The notes: generated by a model from the sequence alone, not told the origin. A DNA stretch of 64,000 bases from Phenylobacterium haematophilum (GCF_014196295.1 NZ_JACIDK010000001.1:910785-974784), one strand, 5' to 3'; counted from the first letter of the stretch, positions 1 through 11,045 are shown. Numbers and translations: made by a program.

Positions 1-805
1 CCAGAGTGCGCCACGTACGCTGCACGCCGCCCGCCACCGCCTCGACAGGGTTGTAGCGGACGTGCTCGAAGTCGTCGCGCGTCTGGGCCGGAATCAGGCC
101 CAGCATGCCCTGCCTGCGAGTGCCGGCGACGGAGTCGGTCCGCTCCACCCAGCGCGGCGTCGCCTCGAGAGTGATATCCGCGCCGGAGCGTTGGACCACG
201 AATGCGGTCGGGACGTTGGCGCGGACCTGGACGATTTCGGCGACTTCGTCGAAGCCGCGGATCCGGCGGCCGTCCGCCTCGACGATCAGGTCGCCGGCGC
301 GGAAACCAGCCTGCTCGGCCGGGCTGCCCGGCTGCACCGAGGCGATCTTGGCCGGCAGCACGTACTGGCCGAACGTCAGCAGCAGCGAGGCGAACAGCGC
401 CACAGCCAGCACGAAATTGGCGATCGGGCCTGCTGCGACAACGATCGCGCGCTGCCAGAGCGGCTTGAAATGGAAATACCGGGCGACCGCCTCGTGTCCT
501 TCGCGCCGCTCGATCGTGCGGCGCATGGTGTCGAGGTCTTCGGAGTCGGGGACGCTGGAGGCGTTTTCGTCGCCCGTGAACCGGACATACCCGCCCAGCG
601 GAATCCAGCCCACGCGCCATTCCACGCCGGACTTGTCGGTCCACGATGCGATCGCCTTGCCGAAGCCGATTGAAAAGCGGTCTATGGCCACGCCAAACAT
701 CTTGGCGGCCAGGAAGTGGCCGAGCTCGTGGATCGTGACCACCAGCCCCAACACCAGAACGAAGGGAACGACGAAGGTCAGGGCGGTGAGGATGAAATCG
801 AGCAT
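1..805 (-). CDS. rseP: RseP family intramembrane zinc metalloprotease (partial, C-terminus outside window)
   Basis: Site-2 protease of the inner membrane; in the family it cleaves anti-sigma factors and signal-peptide remnants. The minus-strand reading begins MLDFILTALTFV and places a membrane-embedded HELGH zinc-binding motif near residue 23. A PDZ domain follows at about residues 125-210 (FGQYVLPAKIASVQPG, then AGDLIVEADG). Start at 805 has the SD-like GGAGGAG about ten bases upstream. The gene runs off the left edge, so 268 codons are visible of a usual 400 or so, and the second catalytic motif (LDGG type) is not in view. It follows dxr by 21 bp in the same direction, the usual cdsA-dxr-rseP order, and is probably in that operon. 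Confident. Confidence 0.93.
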   Translation of the reverse strand, partial: MLDFILTALTFVVPFVLVLGLVVTIHELGHFLAAKMFGVAIDRFSIGFGKAIASWTDKSGVEWRVGWIPLGGYVRFTGDENASSVPDSEDLDTMRRTIERREGHEAVARYFHFKPLWQRAIVVAAGPIANFVLAVALFASLLLTFGQYVLPAKIASVQPGSPAEQAGFRAGDLIVEADGRRIRGFDEVAEIVQVRANVPTAFVVQRSGADITLEATPRWVERTDSVAGTRRQGMLGLIPAQTRDDFEHVRYNPVEAVAGGVQRTWRTL

Positions 806-826
806 CTGCTGTACTCCTCCGCGCGC

Positions 827-2023
827 CTAGCGCCTCAGGCCGCCGACGACCTCGCCGGCGACGCGACGCGCCAGCGTATCGGTCGCCTGAGCGTTCTCGA
901 GCGTGTCGCCGTCCGCCGCCCCCGCGACAAGGCCCTGAGATTCGACGCGTTCGAGGGTCTCGGACACCGTTGCGGCAATATCGAGAAAGCCAATCTTGCG
1001 GTCAAGGAAGGCGGCCACGGCGACCTCGTTGGCGGCGTTCATCACCGCGGGCGCGGCCCCACCGGCCGCCAGAGCTTCTTTGGCGATCTTCAAGGCGGGA
1101 AAACGGCGCAGGTCCGGTTCTTCGAAGGTCAATTGCCCGATAGCCGCCAGATCCAGCCGCGGCGCAGGCCACGGGAGCCGATCCGGCCAGGCGAAAGCGC
1201 AGGCGATCGGCGTGCGCATGTCTGGCGCGCCCAGCTGGGCCAGCGTCGATCCGTCGCTGTACTCGACCAGCGAGTGGATGATCTGCTGATGGTGGATCAG
1301 CACCTCGACCCGTTCGTTGGTCATGCCGAACAGGTAGGCGGCCTCGATGATCTCCAGCCCCTTGTTCATCATGGTCGCGGAATCGACCGAAATCTTCGCG
1401 CCCATGCTGAAGTTCGGATGGGCGACGGCCTGCTCGGGCGTGGCGTGCGCCATCTGCTCGGCCGACCAGGTCCGGAACGGCCCTCCGGACGACGTCAGGA
1501 TCAGTCGATCGACCCGCTGGGCGTTCATCGGGTCGAGCACCTGAAAGATCGCCGAGTGTTCGGAATCCACCGGGATGACGACCCCGCCGGCGAGCTTGGC
1601 CGCACGCAGCAGCGAAGGCCCCGCACAGACCAGGCTTTCCTTGTTGGCAAGCCCGATGACGGCCCCAGCCTGCGCCGCCGCCAGGGTCGGCGCCAGGCCC
1701 GCAAAGCCTACGATCGACGACATTACCCATTGGGCGTCGGCGGCCGCGGCCTCCACGACGGCGTTGTGTCCGGCCGCGGTCTTGATCCCCGAGCCGTCGA
1801 GCCGGTGACGCAGTTCCGCGAGCTTCGTCTCGTCTTCGACGACAGCGAGCGTCGGGCGCCAGCGCAGCGCCTGCTCAGCCAGCCGCTCGACGTTGCGCCC
1901 GGCGGTCAGAGCGGTCACCTCGACTTCGGCGCCGGCCTTCTCCAGGAGGTCGAGAGTGGATACGCCGACCGAGCCCGTGGAACCCAGAACGCTGACGCGG
2001 CGAGGCAAAGTCAATGCGCCCAT
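827..2023 (-). CDS. dxr: 1-deoxy-D-xylulose 5-phosphate reductoisomerase
   Basis: Second step of the MEP isoprenoid pathway: NADPH-dependent conversion of DXP to MEP in the cytosol. The 398-residue product starts [20 protein letters not shown], which includes the NADPH-binding GSTGSVG near residue 16. The metal-binding VDSEHSAIF and the segments NKESLVCAG and SSGGPFRT are present. The later family motif reads [16 protein letters not shown], where many homologues have HPQSIIHS. The reading frame stays open far upstream, but the cdsA stop at 2011 and homology to Dxr N-termini put the start at 2023, a 13 bp overlap with cdsA that implies translational coupling. It feeds the same pathway as the neighbouring uppS. 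Confidence 0.96.
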   Translation of the reverse strand: MGALTLPRRVSVLGSTGSVGVSTLDLLEKAGAEVEVTALTAGRNVERLAEQALRWRPTLAVVEDETKLAELRHRLDGSGIKTAAGHNAVVEAAAADAQWVMSSIVGFAGLAPTLAAAQAGAVIGLANKESLVCAGPSLLRAAKLAGGVVIPVDSEHSAIFQVLDPMNAQRVDRLILTSSGGPFRTWSAEQMAHATPEQAVAHPNFSMGAKISVDSATMMNKGLEIIEAAYLFGMTNERVEVLIHHQQIIHSLVEYSDGSTLAQLGAPDMRTPIACAFAWPDRLPWPAPRLDLAAIGQLTFEEPDLRRFPALKIAKEALAAGGAAPAVMNAANEVAVAAFLDRKIGFLDIAATVSETLERVESQGLVAGAADGDTLENAQATDTLARRVAGEVVGGLRR

Positions 2024-2853
2024 CCCCAGTAGTTGATCAGTCGCGCGGCCGCCAGCACGACCACGGCGAACATCAGGCCGTCCACTCGATCCAATAAACC
2101 GCCGTGCCCTGGGATGAGGTCCCCGGAATCCTTCACGCCGAAGCGCCGCTTGAGCATCGATTCCCACAGGTCCCCAGCCATGGTGGCCAGGCCGCCGAGC
2201 AGGCCGATCAGTGCGCCGGCCGGCACGCTCAGCACGATGGCGCTGAACGCTGCCATCGCCGCGCCCGCGCCCGCCGCCGCGATCAGGCCGCCGACGAAGC
2301 CGGACCACGTCTTGTTCGGCGAGAACTTCGGCCACAGCTTGGGGCCTTTCAGGGCGCTGCCCACCGCGAAGGCGGCGATGTCGGCGGCCCAGGCCACCGC
2401 GAACAGCAGGATCGTCCACTGCCGGCCCTCCGGCATCCCGCGCAGCCACACCAGGCAGACGACCGGGATGGCCAGGTAGACCACCCCGAACGCCGCGTTC
2501 ATGGGCCGCTCCGCCACGCCCCGGGCCACCAGGGCCGCCGCGACGGCGCCAAGTCCTGCTGCGGTCCAGGCGAGCGGCATGTGTTTCTGATGGGCGAGGA
2601 ACGCCGCGGCCAGGATCGCCACGGTCAGCGCGGTGGAGACGCGGATCGGGGCCGTCGGGGCCGTCATCGCGCCCCATTCGATGGCCAACAGCGCGACGGC
2701 GACCGCCACGAGCACCAGGAACAGCCAGCGCAGTCCCGGCATGTCGGAAAACCACACGGCGCCCAGCACCGCGGGCACCAGAACGGTGGCCGAGGCGACC
2801 CGTACGCCCAGATTGGCCCAATCGAAACGCCTAGCCTGCGGCAAGGACGTCAT
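2011..2853 (-). CDS. cdsA: Phosphatidate cytidylyltransferase (CDP-diglyceride synthase)
   Basis: Makes CDP-diacylglycerol from phosphatidate and CTP at the inner membrane, the entry point to phospholipid synthesis. The 280-residue protein has about seven hydrophobic segments and ends in the complete family signature at residues 232-259 ([20 protein letters not shown] followed by GLLDRVDG), including the metal-binding Asp residues. The start overlaps the end of uppS by 23 bp and the stop overlaps the start of dxr, so it is translated within a tight uppS-cdsA-dxr-rseP block. Length and motif order are normal. Confidence 0.96.
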   Translation of the reverse strand: MTSLPQARRFDWANLGVRVASATVLVPAVLGAVWFSDMPGLRWLFLVLVAVAVALLAIEWGAMTAPTAPIRVSTALTVAILAAAFLAHQKHMPLAWTAAGLGAVAAALVARGVAERPMNAAFGVVYLAIPVVCLVWLRGMPEGRQWTILLFAVAWAADIAAFAVGSALKGPKLWPKFSPNKTWSGFVGGLIAAAGAGAAMAAFSAIVLSVPAGALIGLLGGLATMAGDLWESMLKRRFGVKDSGDLIPGHGGLLDRVDGLMFAVVVLAAARLINYWGWAH

Positions 2854-3586
2854 CGGCCACGGCGCCGCCGTAGCGCCGCTCGCGCTTGTGGAATTCTTCG
2901 ATCGCGGCCCGCAGATAGTCGGCGCCGTAGTCGGGCCAGAGCACGTCCTGGAAGACGAACTCCGAATACGCTGTCTCCCAGAGGAGGAAATTCGAGAGCC
3001 GCTGCTCGCCGCTGGTGCGGATCACCAGGTCCGGGTCCGGAATCCCGGCCGTCGACAGCCTGCTCTGAAGGAGGTCCTCGGTGATGTCCCCCGGCTGCAG
3101 ACGCCCCGCCGCCGCCTCGGCGGCGAGCGCCCGGGCCGCGTCGGCGATATCGGCGCGGCCGCCGTAGTTGAAGGCCACCTGCAGGAAGAACTTGTCGTTG
3201 TGGGCGGTCTGGCGTTCGGCCCGCTCGACGATCTCAGCGACGTCGGGCGGCAAACCTGTCCGGCGCCCAAGGATCCGCACCTTCACGCCTTCGCGCGTCA
3301 GTTTGTCGAGATCCGAGTTCACGTAGAGCTTCAGCAGCCGCATGACCTCGGCCACCTCGCCCGCGGGGCGCCGCCAGTTCTCGGTCGAGAACGCATAGAG
3401 CGTCAGCCAGCGCACGCCCTGGGCGGGCGCGGCCTCGACCACCCGCCGGATCGCATCCACGCCCTTCGGATGGCCGACCTGGCGCGGCAGGCCGCGGCGC
3501 TTCGCCCAGCGGCCGTTGCCGTCCATGACGATCGCCACGTGCAGAGGCGCGTGCGGCGCGGGCTGCTGTTGATCGATCGTAGCCAT
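2831..3586 (-). CDS. uppS: Undecaprenyl pyrophosphate synthase (cis-prenyltransferase)
   Basis: Condenses isopentenyl diphosphate onto farnesyl diphosphate to give the C55 lipid carrier for peptidoglycan and polysaccharide synthesis. The 251-residue product carries the phosphate-binding signature AIVMDGNGRWAKRRGLPR at residues 18-35, with the catalytic Asp, the LTLYAFSTENWRRP block around residue 60, and the C-terminal PDLVIRTSGEQRLSNFLLW and YSEFVF motifs. It lies between frr and cdsA; the 34 bp gap to frr suggests the same transcript. Nothing unusual was seen. Confidence 0.96.
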   Translation of the reverse strand: MATIDQQQPAPHAPLHVAIVMDGNGRWAKRRGLPRQVGHPKGVDAIRRVVEAAPAQGVRWLTLYAFSTENWRRPAGEVAEVMRLLKLYVNSDLDKLTREGVKVRILGRRTGLPPDVAEIVERAERQTAHNDKFFLQVAFNYGGRADIADAARALAAEAAAGRLQPGDITEDLLQSRLSTAGIPDPDLVIRTSGEQRLSNFLLWETAYSEFVFQDVLWPDYGADYLRAAIEEFHKRERRYGGAVADDVLAAG

Positions 3587-3620
3587 GGGTTCCCGTTCGT
3601 CCTCGCTCCCGGTGGGACGA

Positions 3621-4184
3621 TTAGACCTGCATGATCTCTTGTTCTTTGGTTTTCAAGGCTTCGTCGACGCGCTTGATCGCTTCGTCCGTAAACTTCTGGA
3701 CCTCGGTCTCCATCCGCCGCTGCTCGTCCTGCGTGATGGCGCTGTCTTTCTCGGCCTTCTTCAGGTCGTCGTTGGCCTCGCGGCGCACGTTGCGGATGGC
3801 GATTTTCTGCTGCTCGGCGTACTTGCCGGCGATCTTCGCCAGGTCCTTGCGGCGCTCCTCGGTCAGCGGCGGGATCGGCACGCGCAGGCTTTGGCCGTCG
3901 ACGACCGGGTTCAGGCCCAGGCCCGCGTTGCGGATAGCCTTCTCGACCGAGACCACCAGGCCGCGGTCCCAGATGTTGACGCTGATCGAGCGCGGCTCGG
4001 GCACGCTGACCGAGCCGACCGTATTCAGCGGGACGGTGGAGCCGTAGGCGTCGACCATCACCTGATCCAGCAGCCCCGCGGACGCGCGCCCGGTCCGCAG
4101 GCTCGAGAACTCGTCCTTCAGGGTCGAGATCGCCTTGTCCATGCGATCGCGATACTTGCTGAGAACCGGCTTTTCCGCAGCCAT
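3621..4184 (-). CDS. frr: Ribosome recycling factor
   Basis: Splits post-termination ribosomes with EF-G. The 187-residue protein has normal length for RRF, starting [20 protein letters not shown] and containing LRTGRAS (ribosome binding) and the C-terminal [21 protein letters not shown] helix region. A good ribosome binding site, AGGAGAA, lies about nine bases before the ATG at 4184. It is 40 bp downstream of pyrH, the near-universal bacterial neighbour, in the same operon. Confidence 0.97.
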   Translation of the reverse strand: MAAEKPVLSKYRDRMDKAISTLKDEFSSLRTGRASAGLLDQVMVDAYGSTVPLNTVGSVSVPEPRSISVNIWDRGLVVSVEKAIRNAGLGLNPVVDGQSLRVPIPPLTEERRKDLAKIAGKYAEQQKIAIRNVRREANDDLKKAEKDSAITQDEQRRMETEVQKFTDEAIKRVDEALKTKEQEIMQV

Positions 4185-4224
4185 AGGATCTTCTCCTAAG
4201 ATATTGGTCTAATTCGGCGAATGG

Positions 4225-4944
4225 TCAGGCGATCGTCGTGAAGACGCCCTGCCCCTTCAGCACTTTGAAGAAGTTGCCCCGTTCGCGGATCGAAAAGACC
4301 ACGATCGGGATTTGATTGTCACGCATCAGGGCGATGGCCGAGGCGTCCATGACCCGCAGGTCCTTGGCCAGCACTTCCTGGTAGCTCAGCGTCTCGTAGC
4401 GCTGCGCGCTCGGATCCTTCTTGGGGTCGGCGGTATAGACGCCGTCGACGCTGGTGCCCTTGAACAGCGCGTCGCAACCCATCTCGGCCGTCCGCAGCGC
4501 CGCCGGCGTGTCGGTGGTGAAGAACGGCGCGCCCAGCCCGGCCGCGAAGATCACCACCCGGCCTTTTTCCAGATGCCGCAACGCGCGGCGTCGGATGTAC
4601 GGCTCGCACACCGCTTCCATCGGGATCGCCGACTGCACGCGGGTGTAGACGCCGATCTTCTCGAGCGCGCCCTGCAGGGCCAGGGCGTTCATCACCGTGG
4701 CCAGCATGCCCATATAGTCGGCGTTGGCCCGGTCCATGCCCTTCCCGGCCAGCGAGACGCCCCGGAAGATGTTGCCGCCGCCGATCACCAGGCAGAGCTC
4801 GATGCCGTGATCGACCACTTCCTTGATGTCTTCGGCCACCGCCTCGATCGTCTTGGTGTCGATGCCGAAGAGCGCGTCGCCCATCAGGACCTCGCCCGAC
4901 ATCTTCAAGAGGATCTTCTTGTAGCGGGGCTTGGCTTCGGACAT
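4225..4944 (-). CDS. pyrH: Uridylate kinase (UMP kinase)
   Basis: Phosphorylates UMP to UDP; bacterial amino-acid-kinase-fold hexamer regulated by GTP and UTP in the family. The 239 residues begin with [13 protein letters not shown] (nucleotide-phosphate loop), then [10 protein letters not shown], the uridine-binding region with [16 protein letters not shown], and the [21 protein letters not shown] segment. An SD-like CGGAAG precedes the ATG. Upstream, between it and tsf, is a strong hairpin (4988-5018), so pyrH may start a transcript or receive read-through from tsf. Confidence 0.97.
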   Translation of the reverse strand: MSEAKPRYKKILLKMSGEVLMGDALFGIDTKTIEAVAEDIKEVVDHGIELCLVIGGGNIFRGVSLAGKGMDRANADYMGMLATVMNALALQGALEKIGVYTRVQSAIPMEAVCEPYIRRRALRHLEKGRVVIFAAGLGAPFFTTDTPAALRTAEMGCDALFKGTSVDGVYTADPKKDPSAQRYETLSYQEVLAKDLRVMDASAIALMRDNQIPIVVFSIRERGNFFKVLKGQGVFTTIA

Positions 4945-4980
4945 TGCGGCTTCCGTGGAGAATCTGGCTGGGTACTACAT

Positions 4981-5018
4981 AAACCAAGGGCGCCGTACGC
5001 GTCGAACGTACGGCGCCC
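4981..5018 (-). terminator. Hairpin terminator or attenuator after tsf
   Basis: A 12 bp perfect stem (4988-4999 with 5007-5018, GGGCGCCGTACG and its complement) with a 7-base loop lies between the tsf stop and pyrH. On the minus strand it is followed by TTGGTTTATG, only moderately T-rich, so it could be a partial terminator that sets the ratio of tsf to pyrH transcripts. Confidence 0.6.
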
Positions 5019-5042
5019 CCTGGGACGCTTATTTGGGCTTGA

Positions 5043-5978
5043 TCAGCCTTGGCCGGTCATCGACGCCACTTCGGCGGCGAAGTCGTCCTGCTTCTTTTCC
5101 ACGCCTTCGCCCAGGGCGAAGCGCACGAACGCCTTCACGGCGACCGGCGCGCCGGTTTCCTTGGCGGTTTCGGCGATCAACTGCTCGATGGTCTGATCCG
5201 GGTTCATGACGAAGGGCTGCTTCAGCAGCACCACTTCTTCCTGCCATTTGCGGATCCGGCCTTCGATCATCTTCTCGACGACGGCCAGCGGCTTGCCCGA
5301 TTCCAGAGCCTGATCGGTCAGGAACTTCTTTTCCTTCTCGACGGCGGCCGGATCGAGGTCGCCCTCGTTCAGGGCCAGCGGCGGGGTCGGGGTGCCGGCG
5401 ACGTGCAGAGCGATCTTGCGGCCGACTTCCTTCAGCACGGCCTGATCGCCAGCCCCTTCCAGGGCCACGAGCACGCCCAGACGGCCGACGCCTTCACCCT
5501 GCGCGTTGTGCAGGTAGAGGGCCACGGCGCCTTCGCTGACCGACAGACGGGCCGAACGACGCAGACGCATGTTCTCGCCGATCGTCGCGATCAGGTTGGT
5601 GATCACGTCGCTGACGACTTCGCCCTTGGCCGTCTTGGCCGCGGTGATAGCCTCGACGCCCTCGATGCTCAGACCGACGTCCGCGAAGTCGCGAGCGGCG
5701 TTCTGGAACAGCTCGTTCTTCGACACGAAGTCGGTCTCGGCGTTCAGCTCGACCAGCACGCCGGTCTTGCCGTCGGCGCTCAGCTTGCCGGCCACCAGGC
5801 CTTCAGCCGCAGCGCGGTCCGACTTCTTGGCGGCCTTCGAGAGGCCCTTGGTGCGCAGCCAATCGACGGCCGCTTCCATATCGCCGTTGTTTTCCTGCAA
5901 GGCCTTCTTGCAGTCCATCATGCCGGCGCCGGATTTTTCGCGCAGGTCCTTGACCAGCGCAGCGGTGATTTCCGCCAT
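5043..5978 (-). CDS. tsf: Translation elongation factor Ts
   Basis: Nucleotide exchange factor for EF-Tu. The product has 311 residues from the ATG at 5978 ([20 protein letters not shown]), preceded by a canonical AAGGAG. The frame is open further upstream, but that extension has no family similarity. The UBA-like N-terminal domain with [11 protein letters not shown] and the core motif [11 protein letters not shown] (about residue 80) are clear. It follows rpsB by 98 bp, the conserved rpsB-tsf order. Confidence 0.97.
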   Translation of the reverse strand: MAEITAALVKDLREKSGAGMMDCKKALQENNGDMEAAVDWLRTKGLSKAAKKSDRAAAEGLVAGKLSADGKTGVLVELNAETDFVSKNELFQNAARDFADVGLSIEGVEAITAAKTAKGEVVSDVITNLIATIGENMRLRRSARLSVSEGAVALYLHNAQGEGVGRLGVLVALEGAGDQAVLKEVGRKIALHVAGTPTPPLALNEGDLDPAAVEKEKKFLTDQALESGKPLAVVEKMIEGRIRKWQEEVVLLKQPFVMNPDQTIEQLIAETAKETGAPVAVKAFVRFALGEGVEKKQDDFAAEVASMTGQG

Positions 5979-6006
5979 GGTCAGCTCCTTATCAGTCAGA
6001 ATGGGT

Positions 6007-6083
6007 TTGACCGGACCCTGATAGGGCCCGGCCATGATCGTTTTTCGTCAAGCTGGGAAAGACGCCAAAAAGCGTCTTAGCCG
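6007..6083 (-). other. rpsB-tsf intergenic hairpins
   Basis: Two stem-loops lie between rpsB and tsf. One (about 6059-6079) pairs AAGACGC with GCGTCTT around a T-rich loop, overlaps the rpsB stop codon and is followed by TTTCCC on the minus strand. The other (6011-6031) pairs CCGGGCCCT with AGGGTCCGG (one G:T pair). They may act as an attenuator between the two genes; function is inferred from shape alone. Confidence 0.35.
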
Positions 6084-6904
6084 GCTTGTTCCTGGTCCGC
6101 GGTCGGAGCCTCGGCGGCCGGGGCCGCTTCCGGCTCCGGCGTAAGCTCTCGGGCCAGGGTCGGCTCGACCGGCGCCACCGAGGCGCCCAGGTCCACGCCA
6201 GCGGCCGATTGGCCGGCGGCAAGGCCGTCGAGGACGGCGTCGGCCATCAGGTCGCAGTACAGCTGGATCGCGCGGGCGGCGTCGTCGTTACCCGGGATCG
6301 GGTAGGTGATGCCGTCCGGATCGCAGTTGGTGTCCAGGATCGCGATGACCGGGATGTTCAGCTTGCGGGCTTCCTGGATGGCGATCGACTCCTTGTTGGT
6401 GTCGATCACGAACATCAGGTCGGGAATGCCGCCCATGTCCTTGATGCCGCCCAGGCTGAGCTCGAGCTTGTCGCGCTCGCGGGTCATCTGCAGCAGTTCT
6501 TTCTTGCTGCGGCCCTGGCCCTGACCTTCGCCGTCGAGCAGGCCTTCCAGCTCGCGCAGGCGTTGGATCGAACCTGAAACGGTGCGCCAATTGGTGAGCG
6601 TGCCGCCCAGCCAACGGTGGTTCACGTAGTACTGGGCGCTGCGCTTGGCGGCCGTCGCGATCGGCTCCGAGGCCTGACGCTTGGTGCCGACGAACAGCAC
6701 GCGACCGCCGCCGGCGGCGACTTCACGAACCTTCACCAGGGCTTGGTGCAGCAGCGGGATCGACTGCGAGAGGTCGATGATGTGGATGTTCGACCGCGAA
6801 CCGAAGATGTAGCGGTCCATCTTCGGGTTCCAGCGATGGGTCTGGTGACCGAAGTGGGCGCCAGCTTCCAGGAGCTGACGCATGGAGAATTCAGGAAGCG
6901 CCAT
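6077..6904 (-). CDS. rpsB: 30S ribosomal protein S2
   Basis: Structural protein of the small subunit. The 275-residue product begins [20 protein letters not shown] with the S2 signature [20 protein letters not shown] and the second signature [23 protein letters not shown] longer open frame exists upstream but lacks S2 similarity; the ATG at 6904 has AAAAAGGACG as a ribosome binding site. The C-terminal 50 residues are Ala/Glu/Pro-rich ([19 protein letters not shown]), a common alphaproteobacterial tail. Confidence 0.97.
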   Translation of the reverse strand: MALPEFSMRQLLEAGAHFGHQTHRWNPKMDRYIFGSRSNIHIIDLSQSIPLLHQALVKVREVAAGGGRVLFVGTKRQASEPIATAAKRSAQYYVNHRWLGGTLTNWRTVSGSIQRLRELEGLLDGEGQGQGRSKKELLQMTRERDKLELSLGGIKDMGGIPDLMFVIDTNKESIAIQEARKLNIPVIAILDTNCDPDGITYPIPGNDDAARAIQLYCDLMADAVLDGLAAGQSAAGVDLGASVAPVEPTLARELTPEPEAAPAAEAPTADQEQAG

Positions 6905-7025
6905 CGGCTTTTCGTCCTTTTTCCGGTTAACCGCCGCAGGCAAACCCTCCAGATGGAGGACCGGAATGGGTATGGCGGGATGTCTCCCCGCACATCGCCA
7001 AACACCTGCGTGTGGAATGAAGCGC

Positions 7026-7054
7026 CAAATAGGGGCTGAACGCAGAAAATGCAA
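7026..7054 (-). promoter_or_regulatory. Candidate sigma-70 promoter of rpsB-tsf
   Basis: On the minus strand TTGCAT (7054-7049) and TATTTG (7031-7026) are separated by 17 bases. This predicts a transcript start near 7019 and a leader of about 115 bases before rpsB. The leader contains short inverted repeats (CCTCCAGATGGAGG at about 6947-6960) that could be an S2 autoregulatory site; that part is speculative. Confidence 0.5.
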
Positions 7055-7132
7055 GCCATCGCGCCCCGCCGGCTTGGCCGGCGCTTGCGTGAGCGCCCGC
7101 CCCGTCGCATCCTGAAGTCGCAGGAGGGGCCC

Positions 7133-7480
7133 ATGACACCTATCATAGCGTTCGGTTTGGGCCTTGGCGTGCTGGCCCAGGGCACGTTCGGCGCAGGCGG
7201 CACGCTGAAACCTCAACCGGGGACATGGGGCCCTGCGCCGGCTGTCCAGCCCTACACGCCGCCGACGTACGGCGCTCCTGCACCGGCGCAGCGCAGCGCC
7301 CGGCCTAGCTCCGCGCCGCCGGCCTTTCCGGCGCCTCCGAAGCCGCCCAAGGCGCCGGAAATGTATCAGCCGCCGAACTTCAAACCCTACAAGCCGGGCG
7401 TCTCGCCCTACTCCGACCGCGGCGGCGTCAACGCCCACCCCAAGCCGGCGAAGCCGCCCGGCTATATCGAGCTGCCCTAG
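7133..7480 (+). CDS. Small Pro-rich exported protein of unknown function
   Basis: Encodes 115 residues starting [20 protein letters not shown] at an ATG with a strong AGGAGG eight bases upstream; an earlier in-frame ATG exists (7049) but has no such site. The N-terminal 20 residues are hydrophobic and could be a signal peptide. The rest is rich in Pro, Ala, Lys and Tyr ([31 protein letters not shown]) with no recognised domain, so it is probably disordered and periplasmic. The stop codon shares the CTAG palindrome with the dnaE stop on the other strand. Unknown function. Confidence 0.7.
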   Translation: MTPIIAFGLGLGVLAQGTFGAGGTLKPQPGTWGPAPAVQPYTPPTYGAPAPAQRSARPSSAPPAFPAPPKPPKAPEMYQPPNFKPYKPGVSPYSDRGGVNAHPKPAKPPGYIELP

Positions 7481-10400
7481 ATATCTTCGACGAAGACCAC
7501 GCCCGGCGCGGTCTTCAGGGCGCCGCGAACCGAGACGTCCAGGCTGAACCGCCCCGGCAGCTTGAGTTCGATCTCGCGGCCGCGGTCGATATTGGCGACC
7601 AGGATGATCTCCCCGCCCCGCGGGTTGGCCACGTTCTCCAGTCGCTTCTTCAGCGCCTCAATCTCGGCGCTGCGCGGCGCCACGTGCACGCGCAGACCGG
7701 CCACCGCATTCTCCACGGCCTTATCGACCGGCTCGGCGTCGTCGCCGAAGAACCGCACCTCCCCGTCCCGCGCCTTGGCCCGCACCTTGAGGGCGACGGC
7801 CTTGCCGGGCTCCAGCAGATCGCGGCACTTGCGCAGCGACTCCGGCGGGAACAGCACCTCGTACTCGCCCGTCGGATCCGACAGCGTCACGAAGGCGAAC
7901 TTCTCGCCGCTCGACTGCGACGCCCGCTCCTGCTTGCGGCGTACGACGCCGGCCATCCGGAACGCCTCGGCGCCCGCTTCGGCCTTTGGGATCACATCGG
8001 CGAGCAGGTCCGTCCGCCGTCGGCGCAACGCGGTGACCATGTCGTCGAGCGGGTGGCCGGACAGATAGAAGCCCACCGCCGCGAGTTCCTCGTCCAGGCG
8101 CTGGACCGGGGTCCAGGGCTCAGCCTTGGGAATACGCGGCCGCTGCGCCTCGGCCTGGTCGCCTCCGAACAGCGAACCTTGCGACGACGCCCGGTCGGCG
8201 GCCATGCTCTGGCCGTGCCCGACCAGCACGTCTGCGGCCGCGACCAGCTGAGCGCGGTCCGGATGGATGGAATCGAAGGCGCCGGCCCGCGCCAAGGTCT
8301 CGAAGGCCCGCTTGTTGACCTGCTTGGGGTCCACGCGCTCCACGAAATCGAAGATATCGCAGAACGGTCCGCCCGCTTTGCGGACTTCGACCACGTGCTC
8401 CATCGCCTGCAGACCGACATTGCGGATGCCGCCCAGCGCGTAGAGGACCTCGCCGTTCTCGACCTCGAAGTCGGCGGAGCAGAGGTTCACGTCCGGGCTG
8501 CGCACCTTCACCCCGAACCGCTTGGCGTCCTGGTAGAAGACCGCCAGCTTGTCGGTGTTCGAGATATCGAGGCTCATCGAGGCCGCGAAGAACTCGACCG
8601 GGGTGTTCGCCTTCAGCCAGGCCGTTTGGTACGACACGTAGGCGTAGGCCGCCGCGTGGCTCTTGTTGAAGCCGTAGCCCGCGAACTTGTCCACCAGGTC
8701 GAAGATCGAACCGGCTTGCTCGGCCGGCACGCCCTTGGCCTCGGCGCCGGAGACGAACCTGGCGCGCTGCAGGTCCATCTCCTCCTTCTTCTTCTTGCCC
8801 ATCGCCCGGCGCAGAAGGTCGGCTTCGCCGAGCGAGTAGCCCGCCAGGATCTGGGCGATCTGCATCACCTGTTCCTGGTAGACGATGATGCCGTAGGTCT
8901 CCTTCAGCACCGGCTCCAGGCTTGGGTGCATGTAGTCGATGGGCTTGCGGCCGAACTTGCAGTCGATGAAGGCCGGGATGTTGTCCATCGGACCCGGCCG
9001 GTACAGCGACACGACGGCGGTGACGTCCTCCAGCGAGCCCGGCCGCAGCTGGCGCAGGGTGTCGCGCATGCACTGGCCTTCAAGCTGGAACACCCCGACC
9101 GTGCCGCCGTTCGACATCACCTCGTAGGCGGCGGCGTCCGTCACCCCGAGCGTCGCGAAATCAACGTGCTCGCCGCGCTTGCGCAGGAACTTCACCGCCC
9201 TGTCGATCACAGTCAGCGTCTTAAGGCCCAGGAAGTCGAACTTCACCAGCCCGGCGCTTTCGACCCACTTCATGTTGAACTGGGTGGCGGGCAGCTCCGA
9301 GCGCGGATCGCGATAGAGCGGGGTCAGCTCGGTCAGCGGCCGGTCGCCGATCACCACGCCGGCGGCGTGGGTCGACGCGTTGCGGTACAGGCCTTCGAGC
9401 TGCAGCGCCGTCTCCAGCAACTGCCTGACCGCCTCGTCCTCCTCCTTGGCCTGGCGCAGACGCGGCTCGATTTCGATCGCCTTGGCCAGCGTCACCGGGT
9501 TGGCCGGGTTGGCCGGAACCATCTTGGCCAGGCGGTCGACCAGGCCCAACGGCAGTTGCAGCACCCGCCCCACGTCGCGCAGCACGGCGCGCGCCTGCAG
9601 GGTGCCGAACGTGATGATCTGCGCCACCCGATCACGGCCGTAGTGCTTCTGCACGTAGCTAATGACCTCTTCCCGGCGCTCCTGGCAGAAGTCGATATCG
9701 AAGTCGGGCATCGACACCCGCTCCGGGTTCAGGAAGCGCTCGAACAGCAGGCCATAACGCAGCGGGTCGAGATCGGTGATGGTCAGGGCGTAGGCGACCA
9801 GCGACCCCGCGCCCGAACCCCGGCCCGGACCGACCGGGATGTCGTGGGCCTTGGCCCACTTGATGAAGTCCGAAACGATCAGGAAGTAGCCGGGGAACCC
9901 CATCTGGGTGATGACCCCGATCTCACGCTCCAGCCGCGCTTCGTACTCCTCGACCGGCAGGGCGTCGGCCTGACCGCCGGCGATCCGCGCCTTCAGTCCC
10001 TCGCGCGCCTGGTGCGCCAGTTCATCGGCCTCCGAACGCCCGGCGCCGGTGTCGAAGCGCGGCAGGATCGGGTCGCGCTTCTTGACCATGAAGGCGCAGC
10101 GTCGGGCGATATCGAGAGTGTTGTCGCAGGCTTCCGGCAGGTCGGCGAACAGCGCCCGCATGTCGGCGGCCGGCTTGAACCAGTGCTCTGGCGTCACCCG
10201 CCGGCGCTCGTCCTGCATGATGAACGCGCCGTCGGCGATGCACAGCAGCGCCTCGTGCGCCTCGTACATGGCCGGCTTGGCGAAGTAGACGTCGTTGGTC
10301 GCGACCAACGGGATGTCGTTGTCGTAGGCGAACGCCACCAGTTCGCCCTCGGCGGCGGCCTGCGCAGGCAGGCCGTGCCGCTGTAGCTCGACATAGAACC

Positions 10401-10917
10401 GGTCGCCGAACACCCGCGCCATCTCAGCCAGCGCGGCCTTGCCCTCTGGGATCTTGCCCGCGGCCAGCAGCGGATCGACGGGGCCGTCGACGCCGCCGGA
10501 CAACAGGATCAGGCCCTCGGCGCGCTCGGCCACCTTCGACCAGGCCACCGATACGTCCTCGCTGCCGTCGGCCTCCAGGTAGCAGAGCGACGAGAGTTCG
10601 CTGAGATTGAGGTACCCGACCTCGCTCTGGGCCAGCAGGACGATGGTCGGGATTTTGGCCCAGCGCTCGGTCTGACCGCCGCCGATGCCGGTGACCGGCA
10701 ATGCGCAGCCGATGATCGGCTGGACGCCGGCGTCCTTGCTGGTGACCGAAAACTCGAGCGCGCCGTAGAGATTGGCCCGGTCGGTCAGCGCCACCGCCGG
10801 CATTTCCGAGGCCTTGGCCAGCCCGCTGACCTTGTCGGCCTTGATCGCGCCCTCAAGCAGCGAATAGGCGGAGCGAACCCGCAGGTGGACGAAGCCGTCG
10901 TTACCCGCGTCGCTCAC
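7477..10917 (-). CDS. dnaE: DNA polymerase III alpha subunit
   Basis: Replicative polymerase of the holoenzyme, 1146 residues. The PHP domain starts at [20 protein letters not shown]. The polymerase active site [12 protein letters not shown] lies near residue 400, preceded by [27 protein letters not shown] and the helix-hairpin-helix region ([20 protein letters not shown]) follow. An OB-fold and C-terminal tau-binding region complete the protein. The start is GTG at 10917 with GGAGGT seven bases upstream. That SD lies only a few bases past the stop of the SidA-like gene (10934), so the two are almost certainly cotranscribed. The stop overlaps the convergent small gene at 7480. Confidence 0.97.
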   Translation of the reverse strand: MSDAGNDGFVHLRVRSAYSLLEGAIKADKVSGLAKASEMPAVALTDRANLYGALEFSVTSKDAGVQPIIGCALPVTGIGGGQTERWAKIPTIVLLAQSEVGYLNLSELSSLCYLEADGSEDVSVAWSKVAERAEGLILLSGGVDGPVDPLLAAGKIPEGKAALAEMARVFGDRFYVELQRHGLPAQAAAEGELVAFAYDNDIPLVATNDVYFAKPAMYEAHEALLCIADGAFIMQDERRRVTPEHWFKPAADMRALFADLPEACDNTLDIARRCAFMVKKRDPILPRFDTGAGRSEADELAHQAREGLKARIAGGQADALPVEEYEARLEREIGVITQMGFPGYFLIVSDFIKWAKAHDIPVGPGRGSGAGSLVAYALTITDLDPLRYGLLFERFLNPERVSMPDFDIDFCQERREEVISYVQKHYGRDRVAQIITFGTLQARAVLRDVGRVLQLPLGLVDRLAKMVPANPANPVTLAKAIEIEPRLRQAKEEDEAVRQLLETALQLEGLYRNASTHAAGVVIGDRPLTELTPLYRDPRSELPATQFNMKWVESAGLVKFDFLGLKTLTVIDRAVKFLRKRGEHVDFATLGVTDAAAYEVMSNGGTVGVFQLEGQCMRDTLRQLRPGSLEDVTAVVSLYRPGPMDNIPAFIDCKFGRKPIDYMHPSLEPVLKETYGIIVYQEQVMQIAQILAGYSLGEADLLRRAMGKKKKEEMDLQRARFVSGAEAKGVPAEQAGSIFDLVDKFAGYGFNKSHAAAYAYVSYQTAWLKANTPVEFFAASMSLDISNTDKLAVFYQDAKRFGVKVRSPDVNLCSADFEVENGEVLYALGGIRNVGLQAMEHVVEVRKAGGPFCDIFDFVERVDPKQVNKRAFETLARAGAFDSIHPDRAQLVAAADVLVGHGQSMAADRASSQGSLFGGDQAEAQRPRIPKAEPWTPVQRLDEELAAVGFYLSGHPLDDMVTALRRRRTDLLADVIPKAEAGAEAFRMAGVVRRKQERASQSSGEKFAFVTLSDPTGEYEVLFPPESLRKCRDLLEPGKAVALKVRAKARDGEVRFFGDDAEPVDKAVENAVAGLRVHVAPRSAEIEALKKRLENVANPRGGEIILVANIDRGREIELKLPGRFSLDVSVRGALKTAPGVVFVEDI

Positions 10918-10933
10918 TCTCGCACCTCCGAAG

Positions 10934-11023
10934 TCACGCCGCGTACTGGGCCACCGCGCACATCATCCAGACAAAGCCTGCAACCGACACAAAGGCCAGC
11001 GATTCCCGAGCCAAGCGAACCAT
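10934..11023 (-). CDS. sidA: SidA-like SOS-induced cell-division inhibitor peptide (29 aa)
   Basis: A 29-codon gene directly upstream of dnaE. It reads [18 protein letters not shown], then [11 protein letters not shown] and a TGA stop. It is a single hydrophobic helix with a short basic N-terminus (R3, R6), as expected for a tiny inner-membrane protein. GAGGA lies eleven bases before the ATG and a perfect LexA box lies 23 bp upstream of the start. Caulobacter SidA, also 29 residues, is LexA-controlled and blocks division through FtsW/FtsN; the identical length, membrane character and SOS box make this the likely homologue. Function is inferred; no alignment was run. Confidence 0.78.
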   Translation of the reverse strand: MVRLARESLAFVSVAGFVWMMCAVAQYAA

Positions 11024-11045
11024 CTGCGACGTCCTCACTGTGGAT

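Noticed and set aside
716..2032. 438-codon plus-strand open frame over dxr
   Set aside because: Antisense shadow of dxr, composition typical of a complementary frame.
7684..10386. 900-codon open frame antisense to dnaE
   Set aside because: High-GC codon bias leaves the opposite strand open; the translation is Arg/Gln/His-rich without any domain, while the minus strand encodes complete DnaE.
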